DNA from: Symsagittifera roscoffensis
Lineage: Eukaryota; Xenacoelomorpha; Acoela; Convolutidae
Direction: 5' to 3'
Assembly (NCBI RefSeq): GCF_963678635.1
Contig: NW_026970837.1
Coordinates: 64,001 to 109,160 of the forward strand
Length of the DNA stretch: 45,160 nucleotides
Made by a program: the position numbers and the translations under genes. The first letter of the stretch is position 1, and the number at the start of each line of letters is the position of its first letter. Positions 23,216 through 35,390 of this stretch are shown in pieces. Below the pieces are notes generated by a model that made no database searches, was not told where the DNA came from, and saw only the letters and a list, made by a program, of their open reading frames with translations.

Positions 23216-26200
23216 AATTAGTCTTGGGCAGTTCGAATTACTATCCCAAGACTTCGAAAAGTTAGTCTTGGGTAGTTCGTTTTATTATCCCAGGACTTCG
23301 AGCAAGTTTGTCTTGGGCAGTTCAATTTACTATTCCAAGAATGTGAAAAGTTAGTCTTGGGCAGTTCGTTTTACTATCCCAAGACTTCAAAAAGTTAGTC
23401 TTGGGCAGTTCGTTTTATTATCCCAGGACTTCGAAAAAATTAGTCTGGGGCAGTTTGCTTTACTATCCCAAGACTTCGAGAAATTAGTCTTGGGCAGTTC
23501 GTTTACTTTCCCAGGACTTTGAAAAAGTTACTCTTGAGAAGTTCGTTTTTTCTTATCACAAAACTTCAAAAAGTCTGTCAAGGGCAGTTCGATTTACTAT
23601 CCCAAGACTTCGAAAAGTTAGTCTTGGGCAGTTCGTTTTGTTATCCCAGGATTTCGAAAAAGTTAGTCTAGGACAGTTCCATTTACTATCCCAACTCTTC
23701 AAATGTTAGTCTTGTGCAGTTCGTTTTACTATCCGAAGAATTCTAAAATTAGTCTTGAGCAGTTTGTTTTGTTATCCCAGGACTTCAAAAAGTTAGTCTT
23801 GTGCAGTTCGTTTTACTATCCAAAGACTTCGAAAATTAGTCTTGGGCAGTTCGTTTTGTCAGCCTAGGATTTCGAAAAAGTTAGTCTTGGGCAGTTCGAT
23901 TTACTATTTCAAGACTTCGAAAAGTTAGACTTGGGCAGTTCGTTTACTATCCCAAGACTTCAAAAAGTTTTTCTCGGGCCGTTCGTTTTACTATCACAGA
24001 AATTTGAAAAAAAAAATGAGTCATAGGAAGTTGGTTTTACTATCCCAAGACTTCAGAAACTAGTCTTGGGCGGTTAGTTTAACTATCACAAGACATCAAG
24101 ATTTTAGTCTTGGGCAGTTCGTTTTACTATCCAAGGACCTCAAAAAAGTTAGTCTTGGGCCGTTCGTTTTACTATCCCAACAATTCAAAAAATTAGTCTT
24201 GGTCAGTTCGTTTTACTATCCGAAGACTTCGAAAATTAGTCTTGGGCTGTTCGTTTTGTCAGCCTAGGATTTCGAAAAAGTTAGTCTTGGGCAGTTCCAT
24301 TTACTATTTCAAGACTTCGAAAAGTTAGACTTGGGCAGTTCGTTTACTATCCCAAGACTTCAAAAAGTTTTTCTCGGGCCGTTCGTTTTACTATCACAGA
24401 AATTTGAAAAAAAAAATGAGTCATAGGAAGTTGGTTTTACTATCCCAAGACTTCAGAAACTAGTCTTGGGCGGTTAGTTTAACTATCACAAGACATCAAG
24501 ATTTTAGTCTTGGGCAGTTCGTTTTACTATCCAAGGACCTCAAAAAAGTTAGTCTTGGGCCGTTCGTTTTACTATCCCAACAATTCAAAAAATTAGTCTT
24601 GGTCAGTTCGTTTTACTATCCGAAGACTTCGAAAATTAGTCTTGGGCTGTTCGTTTTGTCAGCCTAGGATTTCGAAAAAGTTAGTCTTGGGCAGTTCCAT
24701 TTACTATTTCAAGACTTCGAAAAGTTAGACTTGGTCAGTTCGTTTACTATCCCAAGACTTCAAAAAGTTTTTCTCGGGCCGTTCGTTTTACTATCACAGA
24801 AATTTGAAAAAAAATGAGTCATAGGAAGTTGGTTTTACTATCCCAAGACTTCAGAAACTAGTCTTGGGCGGTTAGTTTTACTATCACAAGACATCAAGAT
24901 TTTAGTCTTGGGCAGTTCGTTTTACTATCCAAGGACCTCAAAAAAGTTAGTCTTGGGCCGTTCGTTTTACTATCCCAACAATTCAAAAAGTTAGTCTTGG
25001 TCAGTTCGTTTTACTACACCAAGATTTCAAAAAGTTAGTCTTAGGCAGTTCGTTCTACTATCTCAAGACCTCGAAAAATTACTCTTGGGCAGTTCGTTTT
25101 ACTGCCCAAGACTTAAAAAAAACAACCTTGGGCAGTCCGGTTCACGATTCCAACAATTCGAAAAGTTTGTCTTGGGCAGTTCGTTCTACTATCTCAAGAT
25201 CTCGAAAAATTAGTCTTGGGTAGTTTGTTTTTTTTTATCCCAAGACTTCAAAAAACAAGTCTTGGGCAGTTTCATTTACTATCAGAAAACTTCAAAATTT
25301 TAGTTTTGGGCAGTTCGTTTTACTATCCCAACACATCAAAAAATTAGTCTTGTGCAGTTTGTTTTACAATCCGAAGACTTCGAAAAGTTAGTCTTGGGCA
25401 CTTCGTTTTTTTATCCCAAGACTTCGCAAATTAGTCCTGGGCAGTTCGTTCTGTTATCACAGGACTTCGAAAAAATTAGGGTGGGGCAGTTAGCTTCACT
25501 ATCCCAAGACTTCGAGAAAATAGTCTGCGGCAGTTCATTTACTATCCCAGGACTTCGAAAAAGTTACTCCTGAGAAGTTCGTTTTACTATCACAATAATT
25601 CAAAAAAATAGTCTTGGGCAGTTCGTTTTACTATCCAAGGACCTCAAAAAAAATAGTCTTGGGCAGTTCGTTTTACTATCCCAACAATTCAAAAAGTTAG
25701 TCTTGGCCAGTTCGTTTTACTACACTAAGATTTCAAAAAGCTATTCTTAGGCAGTTCGTTCTACTATCTCAAGACCTCGAAAAATTAGTCTTGGGCAGTT
25801 CGTTTTACTATCCAAAGACTTCAAAAAAAACAGTCTTGGGCAGTCCGGTTTACGATGCCAATACTTCGAAAAGTTTGTCTTGGGCAGTTCGTTCTAGTAT
25901 CTCAAGACCTCGAAAAATTTGTCTTGAGTAGTTTGTTTTCCTATACCAAGACTTCAAAAAACAAGTCTTGGGCAGTTTCTTTTACTATTAGTAGACTTCA
26001 GAATTTTAGTCTTGGGCAGTTCGTTCTACTATCCCAACACATTGATAAGTTAGTCTTGTGCAGTTTGTTTTACAATCCGAAGACTTCGAAAAGTTAGTCT
26101 TGGGCACTTCGTTTTTTTTATCCCAAGACTTCGCAAATTAGTCCTGGGCAGTTCGTTCTGTTTTCCCAGGACTTTGAAAAAATTAGGTTGGGTCAGTTCG

Positions 26201-26490
26201 CTTTACTATCTAAAGACTTCGAGAAATTAGTCTGCGGCAGTTCATTTACTATCCCAGGACTTCGAAAAAGTTACTCTTGAGAAGTTCGTTTTACTATCAC
26301 AATACTTCAAAAAAATAGTCTTGGGCAGTTCGTTTTATTATCCAAGTACCTCAAAAAAGTTATTTTTGGGCAGATCGTTTTACTATTCCAATAATTCAAA
26401 AAGTTAGTCTTGATCAGTTCGTTTTACTACACCAAGATTTTAAAAAGTTAGTGTTGGGCAGTTCGTTCTACTATCACAAGACCTCGAAAA
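23216..26490 (+). repeat. Satellite block F, copy 2, with three 400-bp HOR units
   Basis: AGCCTAGG landmarks lie at 23861, 24261 and 24661, giving an exact 400-bp period (nine monomers). The second and third units share TGGGCTGTTCG, so one was copied from the other recently. Copies 1 and 3 of block F have two units each. Near 26490, after ACCTCGAAAAA, the sequence switches from block F to AATAAGCC and block A, truncating F by about 1 kb relative to copies 1 and 3. Confidence 0.85.
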
Positions 26491-28507
26491 ATAAGCCTTG
26501 GGCAGTTCGTTTTACTATCCCAAGACTTCAAAAAGTTAGTCTTGGGCAGTTCGGCTTACGATCCCAAGACTTCGAAAAGTTAGTCTTGGGCAGTTCGGCT
26601 TACGATCCCAAGACTTCGAAAAGTTAGTCTTGGGCAGTTTGTTTTACTATCACAGAACTTCGAAAAAATTTATCATGGGTAGTTTGTTTTACTATCCCAA
26701 GATTTCAAAAACTAGTCTTGGGCAGTTCGTTTTACTATCCCAAGACCTCGAAAAATAAGCCTTGGGCAGTTCGTTTTACTATCCCAAGACTTCAAAAAGT
26801 TAGTCTTGGGCAGTTCGGCTTACGATCCCAAGACTTCGAAAAGTTAGTCTTGGGCAGTTTGTTTTACTATCACAGAACTTCGAAAAAATTTATCATGGGT
26901 AGTTTGTTTTACTATCCCAAGATTTCAAAAACTAGTCTTGGGCAGTTCGTTTTACAATCACAAGACTTCAAAGTTTTAGTCTTGGGCAGTTCGTTTTACT
27001 AACCCAGGACCACGAAAAAGTTATCTTGGGCAGTTCGTTTTACTATCTCAACAATTCAAAAAGTTAGTCTTGGGCAGTTCGTTTCCTTATCCCAACACTT
27101 CAAAAAGTTAGTCTTGCGCGTTTCGATTTAATATCCGAAGACATCGAAAACTAGTCTTGGGCAGTCCATTTTGTTATCCCAGGACTTGGGAAAAATTAGT
27201 CTGGGGCAGTTCGCTTTACTATCTCAAGACTTCGAGAAATTAGTTTTGGGCAAATCGTTTACTTTCCCAGGACTTTGAAAAAGTTACTCTTGAGAAGTTT
27301 GGTTTACTACACAAAACTTTAAAAAGTTAGGCTTGGGCAGTTCGGTTTACGATCACAAGACTTCGAAAAGTTAGTCTTGGGCAACTCGTTTTACAATCCC
27401 AAGAATTCAAAAACTAGTCTTGGGCAGTTCGTTTTACCATCACAAGACTTCGAAAAGTTAGTCTTGGGCAGTTCGGCTTACGATCCCAAGACTTCGAAAA
27501 GTTAGTCTTGGGCAGTTTGTTTTACTATCACAGAACTTCGAAAAAATTTATCATGGGTAGTTTGTTTTTGCTATCCCAAGATTTCAAAAACTAGTCTTGG
27601 GCAGTTCGTTTTACTATCCCAAGACCTCGAAAAATAAGCCTTGGGCAGTTCGTTTTACTATCCCAAGACTTCAAAAAGTTAGTCTTGGGCAGTTCGGCTT
27701 ACGATCCCAAGACTTCGAAAAGTTAGTCTTGGGCAGTTTGTTTTACTATCACAGAACTTCGAAAAAATTTATCATGGGTAGTTTGTTTTACTATCCCAAG
27801 ATTTCAAAAACTAGTCTTGGGCAGTTCGTTTTACAATCACAAGACTTCAAAGTTTTAGTCTTGGGCAGTTCGTTTTACTAACCCAGGACCACGAAAAAGT
27901 TATCTTGGGCAGTTCGTTTTACTATCTCAACAATTCAAAAAGTTAGTCTTGGGCAGTTCGTTTCCTTATCCCAACACTTCAAAAAGTTAGTCTTGCGCAG
28001 TTCGATTTAATATCCGAAGACATCGAAAACTAGTCTTGGGCAGTCCATTTTGTTATCCCAGGACTTGGGAAAAATTAGTCTGGGGCAGTTCGCTTTACTA
28101 TCTCAAGACTTCGAGAAATTAGTTTTGGGCAAATCGTTTACTTTCCCAGGACTTTGAAAAAGTTACTCTTGAGAAGTTTGGTTTACTACACAAAACTTTA
28201 AAAAGTTAGGCTTGGGCAGTTCGGTTTACGATCACAAGACTTCGAAAAGTTAGTCTTGGGCAACTCGTTTTACAATCCCAAGAATTCAAAAACTAGTCTT
28301 GGGCAGTTCGTTTTACCATCACAAGACTTCGAAAAATTAGTCTTGGGCCGTTCGTTTTACTATCCCAAGAATTCAAAAACTAGTCTTGGGCAGTTCGTTT
28401 TACCATCACAAGACTTTGAAAAATTAGTCTTGGGCAGCTCGGCTTACGATCCCAATACTTCGAAAAGTTTGTCTTGGGCAGTTTGTTTTACTATCACAGA
28501 ACTTTGA
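26491..28507 (+). repeat. Block A expanded as an 879-bp HOR, two units plus a partial one
   Basis: A partial A segment (26491-26717) is followed by units starting at 26718 and 27597, 879 bp apart (twenty monomers minus 1 bp). The units are almost identical; one visible difference is GCGCGTTTCG near 27116 against GCGCAGTTCG near 27995. The second unit continues into block E at 28508. The near identity marks this as one of the youngest expansions, or alternatively a place where a sequence assembly could be wrong. Confidence 0.85.
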
Positions 28508-30525
28508 AAAAAATATTCATGGGTAGTTTGTTTTACTATCCCAACACTTCACAAAATTAGTCTTGTGCAGTTCGTTTTACAATCTGAAGACTTCGAGAAA
28601 TTATTCTCGGGCAGTTCGTTTACTTTCCCTGGACTTTGAAAAAGTTACTCTTGAGAAATTCATTTTAATATCACAATACTTCAAAAAATTAGTCTTGGGC
28701 AGCTCGATTTACTATCTCAAGACTTCGAAAAATTGTCTTGGTCAGTTCGTTTTGTTATCACAGGATTTCAAATTTTTTGGCCTGAGCAGTTCGGTTTAAG
28801 ATTTCGAAAAGTTAGTTCTGGGAAGCTCGTTTTACTATCCCAAGACCTCGAAAAATAAACCTTGGGCTGTTCGTTTTACTACCCCAAGACTTCAAAAAGT
28901 TAGTCTTGGGCAGTTCGGCTTACGATCCCAAGACTTCGAAAAGTTAGTCTTGGGCAGTTCGTTTTACTATCACAGCACTTCGAAAAAATTAATCATGGGT
29001 AGTTTTTTTTACTATCCCAAGGCTTCAAAAACTAGTCTTGGGAAGTTTGTTTTACAATCACAAGAATTCAAAATCATAGTCTTGGGCAGTTCGTTTTACT
29101 ATCCCAGGACCACGAAAAGTTAGTCTTGGGCAGTTTGTTTTACTATCCCAACACTTCAAAAAGTTAGTCTTGTGCAGTTCGTTTTACTATCCGAAGACTT
29201 CGAGAAATTAGTCTTGGGCAATTCGTTTACTTTCCCTGGACACTGAAAAAATTACTTTTAAGAAGTTCGTTTTACTATCACAATACTTCATAAAGTTAGT
29301 CTTGGGCTGTTCGATTTACTATCCCAAGACTTCTAAAAATTGTCCTGGGCAGTTCGTTTTGTTATCACAGGATTTCGAACAAGTCAGTCTTGCGCAGTTC
29401 GTTTGATTTCCCAGTATTTTGAAGAAGTTACTCTTGAGAAGTTCGTTTTACTATCACAATACTTCAAAAAATTTGGCCTGGGCAGTTCGGTTTACGATCC
29501 CAAGATTTCGAAAAGTTAGTCCTGGGAAGCTCGTTTTACTATGCCAAGACCTCAAAAAATAAACCTTGGGCAGTTCGTTTTACTATCACAAGACTTCAAA
29601 AAGTTAGTTTCGGGCAGTTCGGCTTACGATCCCAAGACTTCGAAAAGTTAGTGTTGGGCAGTTCGTTTTACTATCACAAGACTTCAAAATTATAGTCTTG
29701 GGCAGTTTGTTTTACTATCCCAACACTTCAAAAAGTTAGTCTTGTGCAGTTCGTTTTACTATCCGAAGACTTCGAGAAATTGGTCTTGGGCAGTTCGTTT
29801 ACTTTCCCTGGACTTTGAAAAAATTACTCTTAAGAAGTTCGTTTCACTATCACAATACTTCATAAAGTTATTCTTGGGCTGTTCGATTTACTATCCCAAG
29901 TCTTCGAAAAATTGTCCTGGGCAGTTCGTTTTGTTATCACAGGATTTCGAACAAGTCAGTTTTGCGCAGTTCGTTTACTTTCCCAGTACTTTGAAAAAGT
30001 TACTCTTGAGAAGTTCGTTTTACTATCACAATACTTCAAAAATTTTGGCCTGGGCAGTTCGGTTTACGATCCCAAGATTTCGAAAAGTTAGTCCTGGGAA
30101 GCTCGTTTTACTATGCCAAGACCTCGAAAAATAAACCTTGGGCAGTTCGTTTTACTATCCCAAGACTTCAAAAAGTAAGTCTTGGGCAGTTCGGCTTACG
30201 ATCCCTAGACTTCGAAAAGTTAGTGTTGGGCAGTTCGTTTTACTATCACAGAACTTCGAAAAATTTAATCATCAGTAGTTTGCTTTATTATCCCAAGACT
30301 TCAAAAACTGGTCGTGGGCAGTTCGTTTTACAATCACAAGACTTCAAAATTATAGTCTTGGGCAGTTTGTTTTACTATCCCAACACTTCAAAAAGTTCGT
30401 CTTGTGCAGTTCGTTTTACTATCCGAAAACTTCGAGAAATTAGTCTTGGGCAGTTTGTTCACTCTCCCAGGACTTTGAAAAAGTTACTCTTGCGAAGTTC
30501 GTTTTAATATCACAATACTTCAAAA
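28508..30525 (+). repeat. Satellite block E, copy 3
   Basis: Follows copy 2 at offset 7309. It contains an extra two monomers near 29104-29191 (also present in copy 1) and lacks two monomers near 29670. The two 88-bp changes cancel, so the flanking offsets are unchanged. Confidence 0.8.
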
Positions 30526-33500
30526 ATTAGTCTTGGGCAGTTCGAATTACTATCCCAAGACTTCGAAAAGTTAGTCTTGGGTAGCTCGTTTTATTATCCC
30601 AGGACTTCGAGCAAGTTTGTCTTGGGCAGTTCAATTTACTATTCCAAGAATGTGAAAAGTTAGTCTTGGGCAGTTCGTTTTACTATCCCAAGACTTCAAA
30701 AAGTTAGTCTTGGGCAGTTCGTTTTATTATCCCAGGACTTCGAAAAAATTAGTCTGGGGCAGTTTGCTTTACTATCCCAAGACTTCGAGAAATTAGTCTT
30801 GGGCAGTTCGTTTACTTTCCCAGGACTTTGAAAAAGTTACTCTTGAGAAGTTCGTTTTTTCTTATCACAAAACTTCAAAAAGTCTGTCAAGGGCAGTTCG
30901 ATTTACTATCCCAAGACTTCGAAAAGTTAGTCTTGGGCAGTTCGTTTTGTTATCCCAGGATTTCGAAAAAGTTAGTCTAGGACAGTTCCATTTACTATCC
31001 CAACTCTTCAAATGTTAGTCTTGTGCAGTTCGTTTTACTATCCGAAGAATTCTAAAATTAGTCTTGAGCAGTTTGTTTTGTTATCCCAGGACTTCAAAAA
31101 GTTAGTCTTGTGCAGTTCGTTTTACTATCCGAAGACTTCGAAAATTAGTCTTGGGCAGTTCGTTTTGTCAGCCTAGGATTTCGAAAAAGTTAGTCTTGGG
31201 CAGTTCGATTTACTATTTCAAGACTTCGAAAAGTTAGACTTGGGCAGTTCGTTTACTATCCCAAGACTTCAAAAAGTTTTTCTCGGGCCGTTCGTTTTAC
31301 TATCACAGAAATTTGAAAAAAAAATGAGTCATAGGAAGTTGGTTTTACTATCCCAAGACTTCAGAAACTAGTCTTGGGCGGTTAGTTTAACTATCACAAG
31401 ACATCAAGATTTTAGTCTTGGGCAGTTCGTTTTACTATCCAAGGACCTCAAAAAAGTTATTCTTGGGCCGTTCGTTTTACTATCCCAACAATTCAAAAAA
31501 TTAGTCTTGGTCAGTTCGTTTTACTATCCGAAGACTTCGAAAATTAGTCTTGGGCAGTTCGTTTTGTCAGCCTAGGATTTCGAAAAAGTTAGTCTTGGGC
31601 AGTTCCATTTACTATTTCAAGACTTCGAAAAGTTAGACTTGGGCAGTTCGTTTACTATCCCAAGACTTCAAAAAGTTTTTCTCGGGCCGTTCGTTTTACT
31701 ATCACAGAAATTTGAAAAAAAAATGAGTCATAGGAAGTTGGTTTTACTATCCCAAGACTTCAGAAACTAGTCTTGGGCGGTTAGTTTTACTATCACAAGA
31801 CATCAAGATTTTAGTCTTGGGCAGTTCGTTTTACTATCCAAGGACCTCAAAAAAGTTAGTCTTGGGCCGTTCGTTTTACTATCCCAACAATTCAAAAAGT
31901 TAGTCTTGGTCAGTTCGTTTTACTACACCAAGATTTCAAAAAGTTAGTCTTAGGCAGTTCGTTCTACTATCTCAAGACCTCGAAAAATTACTCTTGGGCA
32001 GTTCGTTTTACTGCCCAAGACTTAAAAAAAACAACCTTGGGCAGTCCGGTTCACGATTCCAACAATTCGAAAAGTTTGTCTTGGGCAGTTCGTTCTACTA
32101 TCTCAAGATCTCGAAAAATTAGTCTTGGGTAGTTTGTTTTTTTTTATCCCAAGACTTCAAAAAACAAGTCTTGGGCAGTTTCATTTACTATCAGAAAACT
32201 TCAAAATTTTAGTTTTGGGCAGTTCGTTTTACTATCCCAACACATCAAAAAATTAGTCTTGTGCAGTTTGTTTTACAATCCGAAGACTTCGAAAAGTTAG
32301 TCTTGGGCACTTCGTTTTTTTATCCCAAGACTTCGCAAATTAGTCCTGGGCAGTTCGTTCTGTTATCCCAGGACTTCGAAAAAATTAGGGTGGGGCAGTT
32401 AGCTTCACTATCCCAAGACTTCGAGAAAATAGTCTGCGGCAGTTCATTTACTATCCCAGGACTTCGAAAAAGTTACTCCTGAGAAGTTCGTTTTACTATC
32501 ACAATAATTCAAAAAAATAGTCTTGGGCAGTTCGTTTTACTATCCAAGGACCTCAAAAAAAATAGTCTTGGGCAGTTCGTTTTACTATCCCAACAATTCA
32601 AAAAGTTAGTCTTGGCCAGTTCGTTTTACTACACTAAGATTTCAAAAAGCTATTCTTAGGCAGTTCGTTCTACTATCTCAAGACCTCGAAAAATTAGTCT
32701 TGGGCAGTTCGTTTTACTATCCCAAGACTTCAAAAAAAACAGTCTTGGGCAGTCCGGTTTACGATGCCAATACTTCGAAAAGTTTGTCTTGGGCAGTTCG
32801 TTCTAGTATCTCAAGACCTCGAAAAATTTGTCTTGAGTAGTTTGTTTTCCTATACCAAGACTTCAAAAAACAAGTCTTGGGCAGTTTCTTTTACTATTAG
32901 TAGACTTCAGAATTTTAGTCTTGGGCAGTTCGTTCTACTATCCCAACACATTGATAAGTTAGTCTTGTGCAGTTTGTTTTACAATCCGAAGACTTCGAAA
33001 AGTTAGTCTTGGGCACTTCGTTTTTTTTTATCCCAAGACTTCGCAAATTAGTCCTGGGCAGTTCGTTCTGTTATCCCAGGACTTTGAAAAAATTAGGTTG
33101 GGTCAGTTCGCTTTACTATCTCAAGACTTCGAGAAATTAGTCTGCGGCAGTTCATTTACTATCCCAGGACTTCGAAAAAGTTACTCTTGAGAAGTTCGTT
33201 TTACTATCACAATACTTCAAAAAAATAGTCTTGGGCAGTTCGTTTTATTATCCAAGTACCTCAAAAAAGTTATTTTTGGGCAGATCGTTTTACTATTCCA
33301 ATAATTCAAAAAGTTAGTCTTGATCAGTTCGTTTTACTACACCAAGTTTTTAAAAAGTTAGTGTTGGGCAGTTCGTTCTACTATCACAAGACCTCGAAAA
33401 ACTAGTCTTGGGCAGTTCGTTTTACTATCCCAAGACTTCAAAAAAAATAGTCTTGGGCAGTCCGGTTTACGAAACCAATACTTCAAAAAGTTAGTCTCGT

Positions 33501-33930
33501 GCAGTTTGTTTTACAATCCGAGGACTTCGAAAAGTTAGTCTTGACAACTTCGTTTTTTTTATCTCAAGACTTCGCAAATTAGTCCTGGGCAGTTCGTTCT
33601 GTTATCCCAGGACTTCGAAAAAAATTAGTGTGGGGCAGTTCGCTTTACTATCCCAAGACTTCGAGAAATTAGTCTGCGGCAGTTCGTTTACTATCCCAGG
33701 ACTTCGAAAAAGTTACTCTTGAGAAGTTCGTTTTACTATCACAATACTTCAAAAAAATAGTCTTGGGCAGTCCAATTTACTACCCCAAACTTCGAAAAGT
33801 TAGTCTTGGGCAGTTCATTTTGTTGTTTCAGGATTTGGAAAAAGTTAGTTTTGGGCAGTTTGATTTATTATCACAAGACTTCAAAAAGTTAGTCTTGGGC
33901 AGTTAAGTTTACGATCCCAAGACTTCGAAA
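30526..33930 (+). repeat. Satellite block F, copy 3
   Basis: Colinear with copies 1 and 2. AGCCTAGG landmarks lie at 31170 and 31569 (two units, 399 bp). The offset to copy 2 falls from 7309 to 6909 because one 400-bp unit is absent. Unlike copy 2 it keeps the full right part through the GTTAAGTTTACG loop near 33903, matching copy 1 up to about 14470. Confidence 0.85.
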
Positions 33931-35390
33931 AGTTCGTCTTGGGCAGTTCGTTTTACTTTCCCAAGACCTCGAAAAATAAGTCTTGGACAGTTCGTTTTAC
34001 TATCCCAAGACTTCAAAAAGTTATTCTTGGGCAGTTCGGTTTACGATTCCAAGACTTCGAAAAGTAGGTCTTGTGCAGGTGAAATTACTATCCAAAACTT
34101 CGAAAATTGGTCTTGGGCAGTCCGTTTTGTTATGCCAGGACTTCTAAAAAAATAGTCTGGGGCATTTCGCTTTACTATCCCAAGACTTCATGAAATTAGT
34201 CTTGGGCAGTTCGTTTACTTTCCCAGGACTTTAAAAAGTAAGTCTTGGGCAGTTCGTTTTTCTATCCCAAGACTTCAAAAAATTAGTCTTGTGCAGTTGG
34301 GCTTACGATCCCAAGACTTCGGAAAGTTGGTCTTGAGCAGTTCGTTTTACTATCACAGAACCTCGAAAAAAGTAGTCATGGGTAGTTTGTTTTACTATCC
34401 CAAGACTTCAAAGAGTAGTCTTGGCAGTTCGTTTAACTATCACAGAACTTCGAAGAAATTAGTCATGGGTAAATTGTTTTTTTGTCCCTGGACCTCGAAA
34501 ATTGTATGAAAGTTAATCTTTTACTATCCCAGGACCACGAAAAAATTAGTCTTGGGCAGTTCGTTTTACTATTTCAACACTTGAAAAAGTAGGTCTTGTG
34601 CAGGTGAAATTACTATCCAAAACTTCGAAAATTGGTCTTCGGCAGTCCGTTTTGTTATCCCAGGACTTCTAAAAAAATAGTCTGGGGCAGTTCGCTTTTT
34701 TATCCCAAGACTTCGAGAAATTAGTCTTGGGCAGTTCGTTCACTTTCCCAGGACTTTGAAAAATAAGTCTTGGGCAGTTCGTTTTTCTATCCCAAGACTT
34801 CAAAAAATTAGTCTTGGGCAGTTGGGCTTACGATCCCAAGACTTCGGAAAGTTGGTCTTGAGCAGTTCGTTTTACTATCACAGAACCTCGAAAAAATTAG
34901 TCATGGGTAGTTTGTTTTACTATCCCAACACTTCAAAAAACGTGCTGTTCGTTTTACTATCCGAAAACTTCGAGAAACTAGTCTAAGGCATTTCGTTGAC
35001 TTTCCCAGTACTTTGAAAAAGTTACTCTCGAGAAGTTCGTTTTACTATCACAATACCTCACAAAGTTAGTCTTGGGAAGTTCGATTTACTATCCCAAGAT
35101 TTCGAAAAACTAGTCTTGGGCAGTTCGTTTTGTTATCCCAGGATTTCGAAAAAGTTAAACTTGGGCAGTTCGATTTACTATCCCAAGACTTCGAAAATTT
35201 AGTCTTGGGCAGTTCGTTTTGTTATCCCAGGACTTCGAAAAAAATAGTCTGGGGCAGTTTGCTTTATCATCCCAAGACTTCGAGAAATTAGTCTTGGGCA
35301 ATTCGTTTTATTTCCCAGGACTTTGAAAAAGTTACTCTTGAGAAATTCGTTTTTTTTTATCACAAAACTTCAAAAACTAATCTTGGGCAG
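33931..35390 (+). repeat. Satellite block G, 525-bp duplication
   Basis: Monomers here carry a variant reading AAGTAGGTCTTGTGCAGGTG followed by AAATTACTATCC. It occurs near 34061 and 34586, an offset of 525 bp (twelve monomers minus 3). A decayed marker monomer ATTGTATGAAAG is at 34501. The block is not part of the A-F superstructure and separates it from H-J. Confidence 0.7.
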
